Of a stretch of DNA of 64,000 bases, positions 34,371 to 42,916 are shown piece after piece (the stretch's first letter is position 1; each line of letters opens with the position of its first letter). Location: assembly GCF_001570545.1 (NCBI RefSeq), contig NZ_BBXD01000021.1, forward strand, positions 124,001 to 188,000, written 5' to 3'. This stretch comes from Herbidospora mongoliensis. GTDB lineage: Bacteria; Actinomycetota; Actinomycetes; Streptosporangiales; Streptosporangiaceae. The notes below the pieces were generated by a model that was not told the origin of the DNA, did no database searches, and worked only from the letters and a program-made list of their open reading frames with translations. Made by a program: the position numbers and the translations under genes.

Positions 34371-34412
34371 GAAAACGCAGCAGCCGTCAACTCAAGGTCG
34401 ACGGCTGCTGCG
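34371..34412 (-). terminator. Intrinsic terminator of the sigma/anti-sigma operon
   Basis: A perfect 13-bp stem, CGCAGCAGCCGTC (34376-34388) with GACGGCTGCTGCG (34400-34412), is followed on the minus strand by TTTT. It lies 18 bases after the anti-sigma stop. A weaker CCGCCG hairpin with CTTTT on the plus strand (34318-34346) sits nearby. Confidence 0.8.
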
Positions 34413-34429
34413 TTAACACGTCACGCGGA

Positions 34430-34612
34430 TTAGTTGGTTCGCTCCGATGAGAACTTGGCTTCATCGAGCAGGCCGGGAAGCTCTGCCATGGTCTTGAGCT
34501 CCTGTTGGCACCGCTTGCACGAGTCGAGGTGGCGTTCGAAGGCCTCGACGTCGCCGTCGTCAAGCACCCCAAGGGCGTAGGCCGCCACTTCAAGGTGTGA
34601 CGACTCGGACAT
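34430..34612 (-). CDS. ZAS-type anti-sigma factor, 60 aa
   Basis: Minimal zinc-binding anti-sigma domain: AFERHLDSCKRCQQEL gives the HxxxCxxC motif, preceded by an N-terminal helix with LEVAAYALGVLDDGD. No transmembrane segment is present, so it is soluble; such factors are often redox- or metal-responsive. Its ATG overlaps the TGA of the sigma gene by one base, so it is made with its partner. Confidence 0.85.
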   Translation of the reverse strand: MSESSHLEVAAYALGVLDDGDVEAFERHLDSCKRCQQELKTMAELPGLLDEAKFSSERTN

Positions 34613-35181
34613 CAGCTGGCCACTCCCCTCTCCTTCAGGACCCCGCGGAGGGAACGCAGAGCGTAGTACAGCCTCGATTTCACAGTACCCGGCGGAATCC
34701 CGAGTATCACTGCGGCCTCGTTAACCGTACGGTCCCGTAAGTATGTCTGTTCGATAACTTCTCTGTGATCGGCGCTTAGACCGCGCAAGGCATCGGCGAC
34801 AACGATCGCCGCCAAGGTCTTGTCGGCGCCGTCGGGCACCGCGATGCTGTCCGCTTCGGGCGGTTCCACCTCCCGAGGACGGACACCGCGGCGGCGGCGG
34901 CCGTCGATCACGATGCGGCGAGAGACGGTGAGGAGCCATGCCCAAAGCAAGCCCCTCTCCCATGTCAGTTTCGCCGCGTTACGCCAGGCACGAAGCAACG
35001 TCTCCTGAACGACGTCCTCCGCCCACTGAAGGTCGTTGCCGGTCGTCTGCCTGACCTGACGGAGCAACGGACCACCGAACTCGTTATAGAGCTCCCTGAT
35101 GAGGCGATCATCCCAATCAGGGTCAACGTCGGGGTCCAGACGCTCGAACCGGCTGTCGAGTTGTCGGCGCACAGGCCACAT
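34612..35181 (-). CDS. ECF sigma factor, 189 aa
   Basis: Region 2 (LYNEFGGPLLRQVRQTT, DLQWAEDVVQETLLRAWRN) and region 4 (LSADHREVIEQTYLRDRTVNEAAVILGI, then GTVKSRLYYALRSLR) are separated by a short linker, with no region 3, as in ECF sigma factors. ATG 35181 is the likely start. It is co-transcribed with the ZAS anti-sigma gene and diverges from the DUF4142/DUF1996 operon across a 115-base gap. That makes the operon its probable regulon; this is inference from position. Confidence 0.9.
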   Translation of the reverse strand: MWPVRRQLDSRFERLDPDVDPDWDDRLIRELYNEFGGPLLRQVRQTTGNDLQWAEDVVQETLLRAWRNAAKLTWERGLLWAWLLTVSRRIVIDGRRRRGVRPREVEPPEADSIAVPDGADKTLAAIVVADALRGLSADHREVIEQTYLRDRTVNEAAVILGIPPGTVKSRLYYALRSLRGVLKERGVAS

Positions 35182-35296
35182 ATTTGCATCAGGCTTTGTG
35201 GCCTGTACACAACTCTGACAACTCTCGTCATTTCTAACTATTCGTGAACCATCCGCACCAAGGCCGCGTACCTCCCCCCGAAAGAGAGGAGACGCC

Positions 35297-35887
35297 ATGC
35301 GGTTCCGGTTCGGGGAGCTCGTGGTCTTCGCGGTATTCCTGTTCGCGGCGGCCGTGGCCGTCATCGTCGTCGTGCCGCAGGAACAGGCGACGGCGAGCCA
35401 GGGGTTCACGTCGACCCGGTGGGGCCCGTTGAGCCCCGCCGACAAGGACTTTCTCGTGAAGGTGCGGTGGGCAGGTCTCTGGGAGATCCCCGCCGGCCGT
35501 TGGGCACAGGAGCGCTCGCAGAACGAGAAGGTCAAGATCGCGGGCCAGCATCTCGAGGCTGACCACGCGAAGCTCGATGAGGCGGTCCGCGCGGAAGCCG
35601 CCGCTCTCGGCGTGCTGATGCCCAACGAACCCAACCCTGACCAGCAGCGCTGGCTGGGTGAGATGTCGAACGCGCAGGGCGCGGAGTTCGACCAGATCTT
35701 CGCCGATCGGCTACGGGCCGCGCACGGCAAGGTCTTCTCCACGGTCGCCGCCATCCGCGCCGGGACCAGGAACGACAAGATCCGCGCCTTCGCCGCGGTC
35801 GCCAACGAAGTCGTCATGAAGCACATGCGCGTGCTCGAGGAGACCGGGCTGGTGGACTACTCCGCGCTTCCGGTCCCGCCGGTTTAA
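35297..35887 (+). CDS. Secreted/anchored DUF4142 (ferritin-like) protein, 196 aa
   Basis: An N-terminal hydrophobic anchor or signal (residues 9-28) precedes a four-helix DUF4142-type domain: LSPADKDFLVKVRWAGLWEIPAG, AGQHLEADHAKLDEAVR, LGEMSNAQGAEFDQIF and VANEVVMKHMRVLEETG. Conserved Glu/His in these helices resemble ferritin-like metal sites, although metal binding is unproven. AAAGAGAGGAG precedes ATG 35297. First gene of the probable redox operon; DUF1996 follows after 17 bases. Confidence 0.85.
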   Translation: MRFRFGELVVFAVFLFAAAVAVIVVVPQEQATASQGFTSTRWGPLSPADKDFLVKVRWAGLWEIPAGRWAQERSQNEKVKIAGQHLEADHAKLDEAVRAEAAALGVLMPNEPNPDQQRWLGEMSNAQGAEFDQIFADRLRAAHGKVFSTVAAIRAGTRNDKIRAFAAVANEVVMKHMRVLEETGLVDYSALPVPPV

Positions 35888-35904
35888 CCAGGAGGAAGAA
35901 GAAC

Positions 35905-37302
35905 ATGCGTAAACGCGCCATCGCGGTGGCGGGAGCACTGCTGGCAGGGTCGCTCGTGGCCCTGACCACGTATCCCACCCCGGCCCTCGCGGCCTGTGAT
36001 CCAGCGATCGGCGGCGCCGAGTGCGACGCACTCGGCCCGGCCCTGACCGACTTCGTCGACATCCGCCGAGTCGGCCGCGCCCAAGGCGTCGTCGCAGGTG
36101 GCGGTTCGTTCACGTCGTCCTGCGGCCGGAATGAGAACCGGCACAACAACTCCGACAACCACATCGTCGCCCCGGGTGTGACGAACGGCGCCCACCACGT
36201 CCACGACTACGTGGGCAACCTCACCACCAACGGCTTCTCCACCGACCAGTCGCTCGCCGCCGGCGGGACGACTTGCCGGAACGGCGACAAATCCGCTTAC
36301 TTCTGGCCTATCCTCCGCATCAGGCAGGACATCGTGCGGCAGGGCCAGAACCAGAACAACCAGCGCCAGCAGCAGCAACAGCAGGACCCCAACCAGCAGC
36401 AACAGGACCCCAACGCCCAGCAGCAGCAGAGTGATCCCAACAACCAGACCGGCAATGACCAGGCGGCGCAAGGCGACCAGCCCGTCAATGACCAGGCAGG
36501 GAACACCGGCCAGGGCGACCAGGGCCAGCAGCAGCAACAGCAGAACCAGCAGCCCGCAGCGAACGCCGACAACGGCGCGGCGCAGGCGCAGTCCTTCAGC
36601 AGGCAGCAGCCGCAGCCCCAGACCAACTCCCGCCGGGGCAACAACAATGGCGGGAACAACGGCGGCCAGAACGGTGGCCAGAACGGTGGCCAGAACGGTG
36701 GCCAGCAGCCGCAGCCCCAGCAGACCGGCCAGCCCCCGCAGCCCGGCCAGGACGGTTCGGAGATCGGCGGCTTCCTCGACGGCAACGTCGGCCGGATCCT
36801 GACTCCGCGTCAGGTCAATCTCCAGTTCCGCGGCAACCGGTTCAGCCGGGTCGTCGCGATGCCCCGCTTCCTGCGGGTGATCACCGGTGACGCCAAGGCG
36901 GCGACCAACGGCCCGGCCAACGCCCGCGCCCAGTGGACCTGCACCGGCTTCACCAACCGGGCCACGTCCGACAAGTATCCGATCTGCCCGAGAGGCAGCG
37001 GCGTGGTGCGGATCCTGGACTTCCCGAGTTGCTGGGACGGCGCCAACACCGACAGCGCCAACCACCGGACGCACATCGTGTTCCCGGACCAGAGCGGCCG
37101 CTGCCCCCAGGGCACCCGGGCCGTTCCCCAGCTGCGCATGACGCTGGTCTACGCGGTTCCTCAGGGCGCCAGCTTCGCCGTGGACGCGTTCCCCGAGCAG
37201 AAGCACAACCCGATCACCGACCACGCCGACTTCCACAACGTCATGCCCAACAACCTCATGAACTTCATGATCAACTGCATCAACCGTAATCGCCGCTGCT
37301 GA
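35905..37302 (+). CDS. Secreted DUF1996 protein with Q/N-rich insertion, 465 aa
   Basis: Sec signal peptide with likely cleavage after PTPALAA (residue 30). The DUF1996 domain is in two parts: residues about 45-140 (NGAHHVHDYVGN, SAYFWPIL) and about 288-465 (DFPSCWDGAN, NHRTHIVFPDQSG, ITDHADFHNVMP). Between them lies about 140 residues of Gln/Asn/Gly/Pro-rich low-complexity sequence (roughly 146-285). Histidine-rich motifs could bind metal. AGGAGGAAG precedes ATG 35905. DUF1996 has no established function that I know. The operon position with membrane and NADH-oxidising proteins suggests an extracytoplasmic redox or metal role. Confidence 0.85.
   Translation: MRKRAIAVAGALLAGSLVALTTYPTPALAACDPAIGGAECDALGPALTDFVDIRRVGRAQGVVAGGGSFTSSCGRNENRHNNSDNHIVAPGVTNGAHHVHDYVGNLTTNGFSTDQSLAAGGTTCRNGDKSAYFWPILRIRQDIVRQGQNQNNQRQQQQQQDPNQQQQDPNAQQQQSDPNNQTGNDQAAQGDQPVNDQAGNTGQGDQGQQQQQQNQQPAANADNGAAQAQSFSRQQPQPQTNSRRGNNNGGNNGGQNGGQNGGQNGGQQPQPQQTGQPPQPGQDGSEIGGFLDGNVGRILTPRQVNLQFRGNRFSRVVAMPRFLRVITGDAKAATNGPANARAQWTCTGFTNRATSDKYPICPRGSGVVRILDFPSCWDGANTDSANHRTHIVFPDQSGRCPQGTRAVPQLRMTLVYAVPQGASFAVDAFPEQKHNPITDHADFHNVMPNNLMNFMINCINRNRRC
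36664..36705. repeat. 12-bp tandem repeat within the DUF1996 gene
   Basis: GGCCAGAACGGT occurs three times in a row (36664-36699) and begins a fourth. Being a multiple of three, it adds Gly-Gln-Asn-Gly units to the low-complexity insert and may vary between strains by slippage. Confidence 0.8.
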
Positions 37303-37350
37303 CCGGCGGCTTCGAGCCCTCGGCAGATCCCCCCTTGACCGGAGGAATCA

Positions 37351-38133
37351 GTGTCAAAAAGGCGGGCTCATCGACGATCTGAGCGCTTCGATCTTCAGAA
37401 ACGCGGCGTTCGGATCGTCCTGGGCTCTCTCGCGTTCACCATCATGGCCCTGTCTCTCCTCGGGGCCCGGCTGGGCCTGAGCACTCAGGTCCTCGCGATG
37501 GCGCAAGAGTTCCTCACGTTCTACGCGGGCGTCTTCTCGCTCGTGGCACTCACGCTGACCGTCGGGCTCGGACTGCTCACGTCCGAGCGCATGATCCTGC
37601 CGATCAGGTGGCGCGTCCGGGCCCAGTTGGTGCACCGGGGCGCCGCCCTGATCGGGGTGGGATTCCTGGTCGTCCACATCGGCATGAAGATCGCGGCCGG
37701 GCTGGTCCCCTCATACGGGTCGGTGATTCCCACCACCAGCCTGGCGGTCGGGGCCGGCGCGATCGCGTCGGACCTGTACATCGTGATCATCGCCACCGGG
37801 GTCATGCGCGGCAGGTTCGCCCTGGCCGTGCACCCCTGGGTCTGGCGCGGCCTGCACGACCTGGCCTACCTGGCCTGGCCCGTCTCGATCCTGCACGGCC
37901 TGGCGGCCGGACGTACTCCGGCCGCCTGGGTCGCGTGGAGCTACATCCTCTGCATCGTCGCCGTCGGCACCGCTCTCATGATCCGCGCAGTCGTCTCGCT
38001 CAGACCGAAGACGACCATGGTGGACGAGATGGAGCCGCTGCCGATGCCGCAGGAGGACGCCAAGCGGAAGAAGACCAGGCTCGCCGACCGCGAGGAAGTC
38101 GCCGCGCCCCAGAAGCTAAGGAGGGTTGTCTAA
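37351..38133 (+). CDS. Ferric-reductase-like/haem-type membrane protein, 260 aa
   Basis: Six predicted transmembrane helices. Paired histidines fall in two of them, HRGAALIGVGFLVVHIG (about 96-111) and LHDLAYLAWPVSILHG (about 167-182), a spacing typical of b-haem ligation in ferric-reductase-like and cytochrome b561-type domains. A basic N-terminus and a charged cytoplasmic C-terminus (from about 218) flank the core. GTG 37351 follows GGAGGAA. Only 3 bases separate its stop from the next gene, a NADH-oxidising type flavoprotein, so the two probably form one electron-transfer complex. Confidence 0.75.
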   Translation: MSKRRAHRRSERFDLQKRGVRIVLGSLAFTIMALSLLGARLGLSTQVLAMAQEFLTFYAGVFSLVALTLTVGLGLLTSERMILPIRWRVRAQLVHRGAALIGVGFLVVHIGMKIAAGLVPSYGSVIPTTSLAVGAGAIASDLYIVIIATGVMRGRFALAVHPWVWRGLHDLAYLAWPVSILHGLAAGRTPAAWVAWSYILCIVAVGTALMIRAVVSLRPKTTMVDEMEPLPMPQEDAKRKKTRLADREEVAAPQKLRRVV

Positions 38134-38136
38134 GAC

Positions 38137-39597
38137 ATGATTCCCTACCGCGTCTCCAAGATCCGCAGGCTCGGCCCGGCCCGGCTCACCGCCGGTCTGG
38201 ACGAGCACCGCCGCATGGACCTCGACACGCACTACGAGGTCCACGGCAAACTCGACGGCCAGACCGTCGAATCACTGATCTCGCTGGCTGAAGAGGTCGA
38301 CCTGCGGGGACGCGGTGGGGCTGCCTTCCCGTTCGCGCGCAAACTCAGGGCCGTCCAGGCCAACGCGCGCAACTCAGAGACGATCGTGCTGGTCAACGCC
38401 GCCGAAGGCGAGCCGGCCAGCATGAAGGACAAGATGCTGCTCACCCGCAAGCCGCACCTCGTTCTCGAGGGCGCGCTGCTGGCGGCCAGTGCGCTGGACG
38501 CCAAAGAGGTGGTCATCGCCACCCCCGCGGGTGAGCTGGCAGAGGGCTCGATGCGCGCGGCCGTGGCCGAGCGCGGGCTCATCGGGTACGTCCGGGTGGC
38601 CGGCATCCAGGAGCGGTTCATCTCCGGCGAGGGCGGGTCCCTCGTCCGGGCGGTGAACGGCGAACTGGGTCAGCCGTCCGGCCGCAAGGTCCGGACCAGC
38701 GACGCCGGTGTCCGGGGCCTGCCCACCCTGCTGTCCAACACGGAGACCTTCGCCCAGCTCGCGCTTCTGGCCGAGCTGGGTCCGCAGGAGTACGGCGCGG
38801 TCGGCACCGTGCAGGAGCCCGGCACGACCCTGCTCAGCGTGAGCGGGTCGGTGAAGGCGCCGTCGGTCGTGGAGGTCACGCCCGGGGTGCCGCTGGCGCA
38901 GGTGCTCGACATGTGCGAGGCGGACGTCGGCGACGGCGTCCTCATCGGCGGCTACCACGGCAAGTGGCTCAGCGCGGCCGACGCCTACGGCGCGATCGTC
39001 TCGCGCCGGGGCATGCAGCAGGCGGGCGGTGAGCTCGGCGCGGGCATCATCGTTCCGCTGGGCCCGGACACGTGTCCCCTCGGGGAGACGGTCCGGGTCG
39101 CGGCGTACCTGGCCCAGCAGTCGTCGGGACAGTGCGGCCCGTGCCGCATCGGCCTGCCGGCGCTGGCCAGGGCGCTCTCGGACCTCACGATGGGCGACCC
39201 GCAGGCCCACGACCTGGTGAAATCGGCGGCAACCGCGGTCAAGGGCCGCGGCGCCTGCTTCCACCCCGACGGGACGACCCGGTTCGTGCTGTCGGCGCTG
39301 GAGGCCTTCGCCGAGGACGTCGACGAGCACATCATCAACGGCTCGTGCGGCCGGGGTGTGCAGAACACCCTGCCGATGCCGATCACCGAGGCCAGCGATG
39401 TGCGGATGGTGGTCGACTGGACCCGCTGCCAGGGCCACGGCCTGTGCGCGCACCTCATGCCCGACCTGGTCAAACTCGACCACCACGGGTTCCCGGTGTT
39501 CATGGACGCCCCTGTTCCGACCTGGGCGAAGAGCGAGGCCCAGCGGGCAGTCGAGATGTGCCCGGCCCTCGCCCTGCGAGTCGACTCGCGAAGGTGA
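38137..39597 (+). CDS. NuoF-like flavoprotein with C-terminal ferredoxin, 486 aa
   Basis: Homologue of the 51-kDa NADH-binding subunit of complex I: LRGRGGAAFPFARKL and NAAEGEPASMKDKMLL (FMN/NADH site), an SLBB-like segment near 250-290, then SGQCGPCRIG and GACFHPDG (4Fe-4S ligands). Fused at the C-terminus (about 420-486) is a ferredoxin, CQGHGLC ... EMCPALAL, of the single 3Fe-4S/4Fe-4S type seen beside actinobacterial P450s. The usual NuoE partner is absent. Electrons would flow from NAD(P)H to FMN to FeS and probably to the preceding haem protein; the direction is inferred. Confidence 0.85.
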   Translation: MIPYRVSKIRRLGPARLTAGLDEHRRMDLDTHYEVHGKLDGQTVESLISLAEEVDLRGRGGAAFPFARKLRAVQANARNSETIVLVNAAEGEPASMKDKMLLTRKPHLVLEGALLAASALDAKEVVIATPAGELAEGSMRAAVAERGLIGYVRVAGIQERFISGEGGSLVRAVNGELGQPSGRKVRTSDAGVRGLPTLLSNTETFAQLALLAELGPQEYGAVGTVQEPGTTLLSVSGSVKAPSVVEVTPGVPLAQVLDMCEADVGDGVLIGGYHGKWLSAADAYGAIVSRRGMQQAGGELGAGIIVPLGPDTCPLGETVRVAAYLAQQSSGQCGPCRIGLPALARALSDLTMGDPQAHDLVKSAATAVKGRGACFHPDGTTRFVLSALEAFAEDVDEHIINGSCGRGVQNTLPMPITEASDVRMVVDWTRCQGHGLCAHLMPDLVKLDHHGFPVFMDAPVPTWAKSEAQRAVEMCPALALRVDSRR

Positions 39598-39659
39598 CCG
39601 TTTCGTGATGTTCGCGGTCGTCTCACGAGGTAGTACCGAACCTCGGGGAGTGATCTGCA

Positions 39660-41024
39660 GTGGATCGTCGTGTATTCCTGTCCGCGGCGGCGCTCGCGCC
39701 GTTCGCGGGCGCGGCGCCTGACTGGCGCGCACTGGACAAGACGTTGAAGGGCCGTCTCGTACGGCCCGGCGACGCCACCTACGCCACCGCGAAGCGCGTC
39801 TTCAACGTGGCCTTCGACAACGCGTCCCCCCGGGCCGTCGCCTACTGCGCCACCGCCGCCGACGTGGCCGCGTGCGTGGGGTTCGCCCGCCGCAACGGCC
39901 TGGTGGTGCACCCGAGATCGGGCGGCCACTCCTACGCCGGGTGGTCGACCGGCTCGGGGCTGATCGTGGACGTCTCGCAGCTCAAGGCCGTGAAGCACAC
40001 CGCCGGCCTGGCGACCGTCGGGTCGGGGGCCAAGCTCATCGACGTCTACTCGACCCTCGCCAAGAGCGGCGTCAGCATCCCGGCGGGCTCGTGCCCGACG
40101 GTCGGGGTGGCCGGGCTCACGCTGGGCGGCGGGATCGGGGTCGTCTCGCGCCGCTACGGGCTGACGATCGACGTACTGAAATCGGTTTCCCTGGTGACCG
40201 CCGACGGGAAGCTGATCACGGCCTCGGCCAACAGCCACCCCGACCTGTTCTGGGCGTTACGAGGCGGCGGGGGCGGCAACTTCGGCATCGCGACCTCCTT
40301 CACCTACCAGACCCACCCCATCCAGGACGTCACCGTGTTCACGATGCGCTGGCCCTGGTCGCAGGCGTTCGCCGTGGTGAAGAAGTGGCAGAAATGGGCT
40401 CCTGGGGCGCCTGACGCGCTGTGGTCCAATTTGCACCTCTCGCAGGACCCTGGGCGTTCCGTCTCCATCACTGGGCTCTATTTGGGCTCCAGATCGCGTT
40501 GCGAGGCGCTCCTGAAGGGTTTCACCGCGCCTACACGAACAGTCAGATCCATGGGTTATCTCCAGGCGATGTATTTCATGGCCGGATGCTCGACTTTGGC
40601 GTCCTGCCACACCGGGCCGCGCGACCGGTTCAGCGCCAGTTCGCATTTCGCGTACACAGAAATGAGCGATTCGACTATTCGGGCATTAATCGCCCAAGTC
40701 GCCCGGCCCGGACGGCACACCGTTCTGATCGACGCGCTGCGCGGAGCGGTCGGCCGGGTGGCTCCGGGCGCGACCGCTTTCCCTCATCGCAACGCTTTGT
40801 TCAGCCTCCAGTACTACGCCCACTTCGAGAACGCAAGTCCGTGGGTGCGCTCGGCCCGCGATTCGATGACTCCGAGGCTCGGCAAGCATGCCTACATTAA
40901 CTACCCCGATATAGGCATAAATGACTATAAGAGCCAGTACTACGGGTCAAACGCTCCTCGACTGGCTCAAGTGAAGAAGACCTATGACCCGGCCGGGTTC
41001 TTCAGGCATCCGCAAGGGGTGTGA
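39660..41024 (+). CDS. Secreted FAD-linked oxidase, BBE type, 454 aa
   Basis: FAD_binding_4 plus BBE domain oxidoreductase. The sites for bicovalent FAD are visible: His in RSGGHSYAGWS and Cys in PAGSCPTVGVAGLTLGGG. C-terminal NYPDIGINDYKSQYYG is the BBE motif. The N-terminus MDRRVFLSAAALAPFAGA looks like a signal with twin Arg, so Tat export is likely. GTG 39660 follows GGGGAG. It is 62 bases after the NuoF-like gene on the same strand and may belong to the operon; substrates of the family are sugars, alcohols or phenolics. Confidence 0.85.
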   Translation: MDRRVFLSAAALAPFAGAAPDWRALDKTLKGRLVRPGDATYATAKRVFNVAFDNASPRAVAYCATAADVAACVGFARRNGLVVHPRSGGHSYAGWSTGSGLIVDVSQLKAVKHTAGLATVGSGAKLIDVYSTLAKSGVSIPAGSCPTVGVAGLTLGGGIGVVSRRYGLTIDVLKSVSLVTADGKLITASANSHPDLFWALRGGGGGNFGIATSFTYQTHPIQDVTVFTMRWPWSQAFAVVKKWQKWAPGAPDALWSNLHLSQDPGRSVSITGLYLGSRSRCEALLKGFTAPTRTVRSMGYLQAMYFMAGCSTLASCHTGPRDRFSASSHFAYTEMSDSTIRALIAQVARPGRHTVLIDALRGAVGRVAPGATAFPHRNALFSLQYYAHFENASPWVRSARDSMTPRLGKHAYINYPDIGINDYKSQYYGSNAPRLAQVKKTYDPAGFFRHPQGV

Positions 41025-42885
41025 AGAACGCCAGCACCTCCGGGTTCGCCATCGCGTCGGGGTTGGCGGCCTTCTCGACCGGCACCCCCTGAAGGATCTT
41101 GCGCACCGGCACTTCGAGCTTCTTGCCCGACAGGGTGCGCGGGATCCCCGGCACCGCCACGATCGCGTCGGGTACATGCCGAGGTGACAGTTCCGTTCGG
41201 AGCGCGGTTTTCAGCTCCTTGACGAAGGTCTCGTCGAGTTCGCGGCCTTCGGTGAGGGCGACGTACAGAAGCAGCCGGCCTTCCTGACCGAGCCGGCCGG
41301 TGTCGATGACGAGGCTGTCGGCGACGGCGTCGAAGCGCTCGACGACGCGGTAGAACTCACTGGTGCCCATTCGAACACCGCCCCGGTTGAGGGTCGAGTC
41401 GGAGCGGCCGTAGATGACGCTGCTCCCGTCGGGGAGGATCTTGATCCAGTCGCCGTGCCGCCAGATGCCCGGATACTCCTCGAAGTAGGACTCCCGGTAG
41501 CGGTGGCCGTCGGGGTCGTTCCAGAACATGACCGGCATCGAGGGCATCGGCGCGGTGACGACCAGCTCGCCGACCTCACCGATGACGGGGCGCCCTTCGG
41601 CGTCGAAGGATTCCACCCGGGCGCCCAGGGAGCGGCAGGGAATGACGCCCGCCCTGACCGGGAGCGTCCTGACCGCGCCGACGAAGCCGGTGCAGACGTC
41701 GGTGCCGCCGGAGAACGAGCCGAGCTGGACCCGATCCGACACGTCGGCGTAGATCCAGGCGAAACCCTCGGGCGGGAGCGGGGAGCCGGTCGAGCCGATG
41801 CCCTTCAACCTGTCGAGCCCGGCGGGCTTCAAGCCTGCCTTCATCGAGGCGACGATGTAGGGGGCGCCGGTGCCGAAGTAGGTCACGCCCTCCTCGGCGA
41901 CGATGTCCCACAGGGCGCTCGTGGAGGGGTGGGCGGCCGAACCGTCGTACAGGACGATCGTCGCGCCGACCAGCAGGCCGCCGGCGAGGTAGTTCCACAT
42001 CATCCAGCCGGTGGTGGTGTACCAGAAGAACAGGTCGCCCTCGCCGAGGTCCTGGTGGAACGTCAGCGCCTTCAGGTGCTCCACGACGATCCCGCCGTGG
42101 CCGTGCACGATGGGCTTGGGGAGTCCGGTCGTCCCGGATGAGTAGAGGATCCAGAGCGGGTGGTCGAAGGGGACCCGGTCGAAGGCCAGGTCACCGGGCC
42201 TGACGAAGGAGTCCCACGCCGAGACCCGGACGGTCGCGTTGAGCGAGGGCAGCCGGGCCGCGATGTCGGCGACGACCTCACGCCGGTCGAAGTACTTGCC
42301 GTTGTAGGTGTAGCCGTCGACCGCGATCAAAACCTTCGGCTCGATCTGGGTCAGCCGGTCGATCACCGACGGCGCCCCGAAGTCGGGCGAGCACGACGAC
42401 CAGATCGCCCCGAGCGACGCGGTGGCGAGAAAGGCGATCAGCGCTTCGGGGATGTTCGGGAGATAACCGGCGACCCGGTCCCCGGCCCCCACTCCGAGTT
42501 CGACGAGTCCGGCCCGCGCTTTCGCGACTTCGTCGCGCAACTGCCCGAGTGTGTACGTTCGCCGCACGCCCGTTTCATCCCGAAAAATCACCGCAAGACG
42601 ATCTTCAGGGCCTTTTAGCGCATTTTCGGCGTAATTGATAAGACTGCCGGGGAACCAGGTCGTTCCCGGCATTTCACCATCAATGACCGGCCCGTCCGCG
42701 CGGTCGCCGATGACGCCGAAGTAATCCCAGATCGCGGTCCAGAAAGCGGCCGGTTCCCCGACCGACCACGACCACAGCCCGTCGTAGGAGCCGGGCCTGC
42801 CCACCGTCTCCTGGAAACGGGTGATCCGGGCGTCCCGGATGACCTCGGCCGACGGGACCCAGAGGACGTCACCTTCACTGACCAT
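41002..42885 (-). CDS. Acetoacetyl-CoA synthetase, 627 aa
   Basis: ANL-superfamily ligase close to acetoacetyl-CoA synthetase: N-terminal VLWVPSAEVIRDARITRF, then WFPGSLINYAENAL, P-loop YSSGTTGLPKPIVHGHGG, SFSGGTDVCTGF and C-terminal LSGKKLEVPVRKIL with the catalytic Lys. It activates acetoacetate to acetoacetyl-CoA with ATP. ATG 42885 fits the family N-terminus; ATG 42936 is possible and would overlap the upstream HAD gene. The 3' end overlaps the convergent oxidase gene by 23 bases. Confidence 0.9.
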   Translation of the reverse strand: MVSEGDVLWVPSAEVIRDARITRFQETVGRPGSYDGLWSWSVGEPAAFWTAIWDYFGVIGDRADGPVIDGEMPGTTWFPGSLINYAENALKGPEDRLAVIFRDETGVRRTYTLGQLRDEVAKARAGLVELGVGAGDRVAGYLPNIPEALIAFLATASLGAIWSSCSPDFGAPSVIDRLTQIEPKVLIAVDGYTYNGKYFDRREVVADIAARLPSLNATVRVSAWDSFVRPGDLAFDRVPFDHPLWILYSSGTTGLPKPIVHGHGGIVVEHLKALTFHQDLGEGDLFFWYTTTGWMMWNYLAGGLLVGATIVLYDGSAAHPSTSALWDIVAEEGVTYFGTGAPYIVASMKAGLKPAGLDRLKGIGSTGSPLPPEGFAWIYADVSDRVQLGSFSGGTDVCTGFVGAVRTLPVRAGVIPCRSLGARVESFDAEGRPVIGEVGELVVTAPMPSMPVMFWNDPDGHRYRESYFEEYPGIWRHGDWIKILPDGSSVIYGRSDSTLNRGGVRMGTSEFYRVVERFDAVADSLVIDTGRLGQEGRLLLYVALTEGRELDETFVKELKTALRTELSPRHVPDAIVAVPGIPRTLSGKKLEVPVRKILQGVPVEKAANPDAMANPEVLAFFTPLADA

Positions 42886-42916
42886 GGCCCCATATTGCTT
42901 GGCGGCCACGGGCCTG

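Noticed and set aside
36340-36760. Possible CRISPR-like or satellite repeat
   Set aside because: Repeats are in-frame codons for Gln, Asn and Gly inside the DUF1996 gene; there are no regular spacers.
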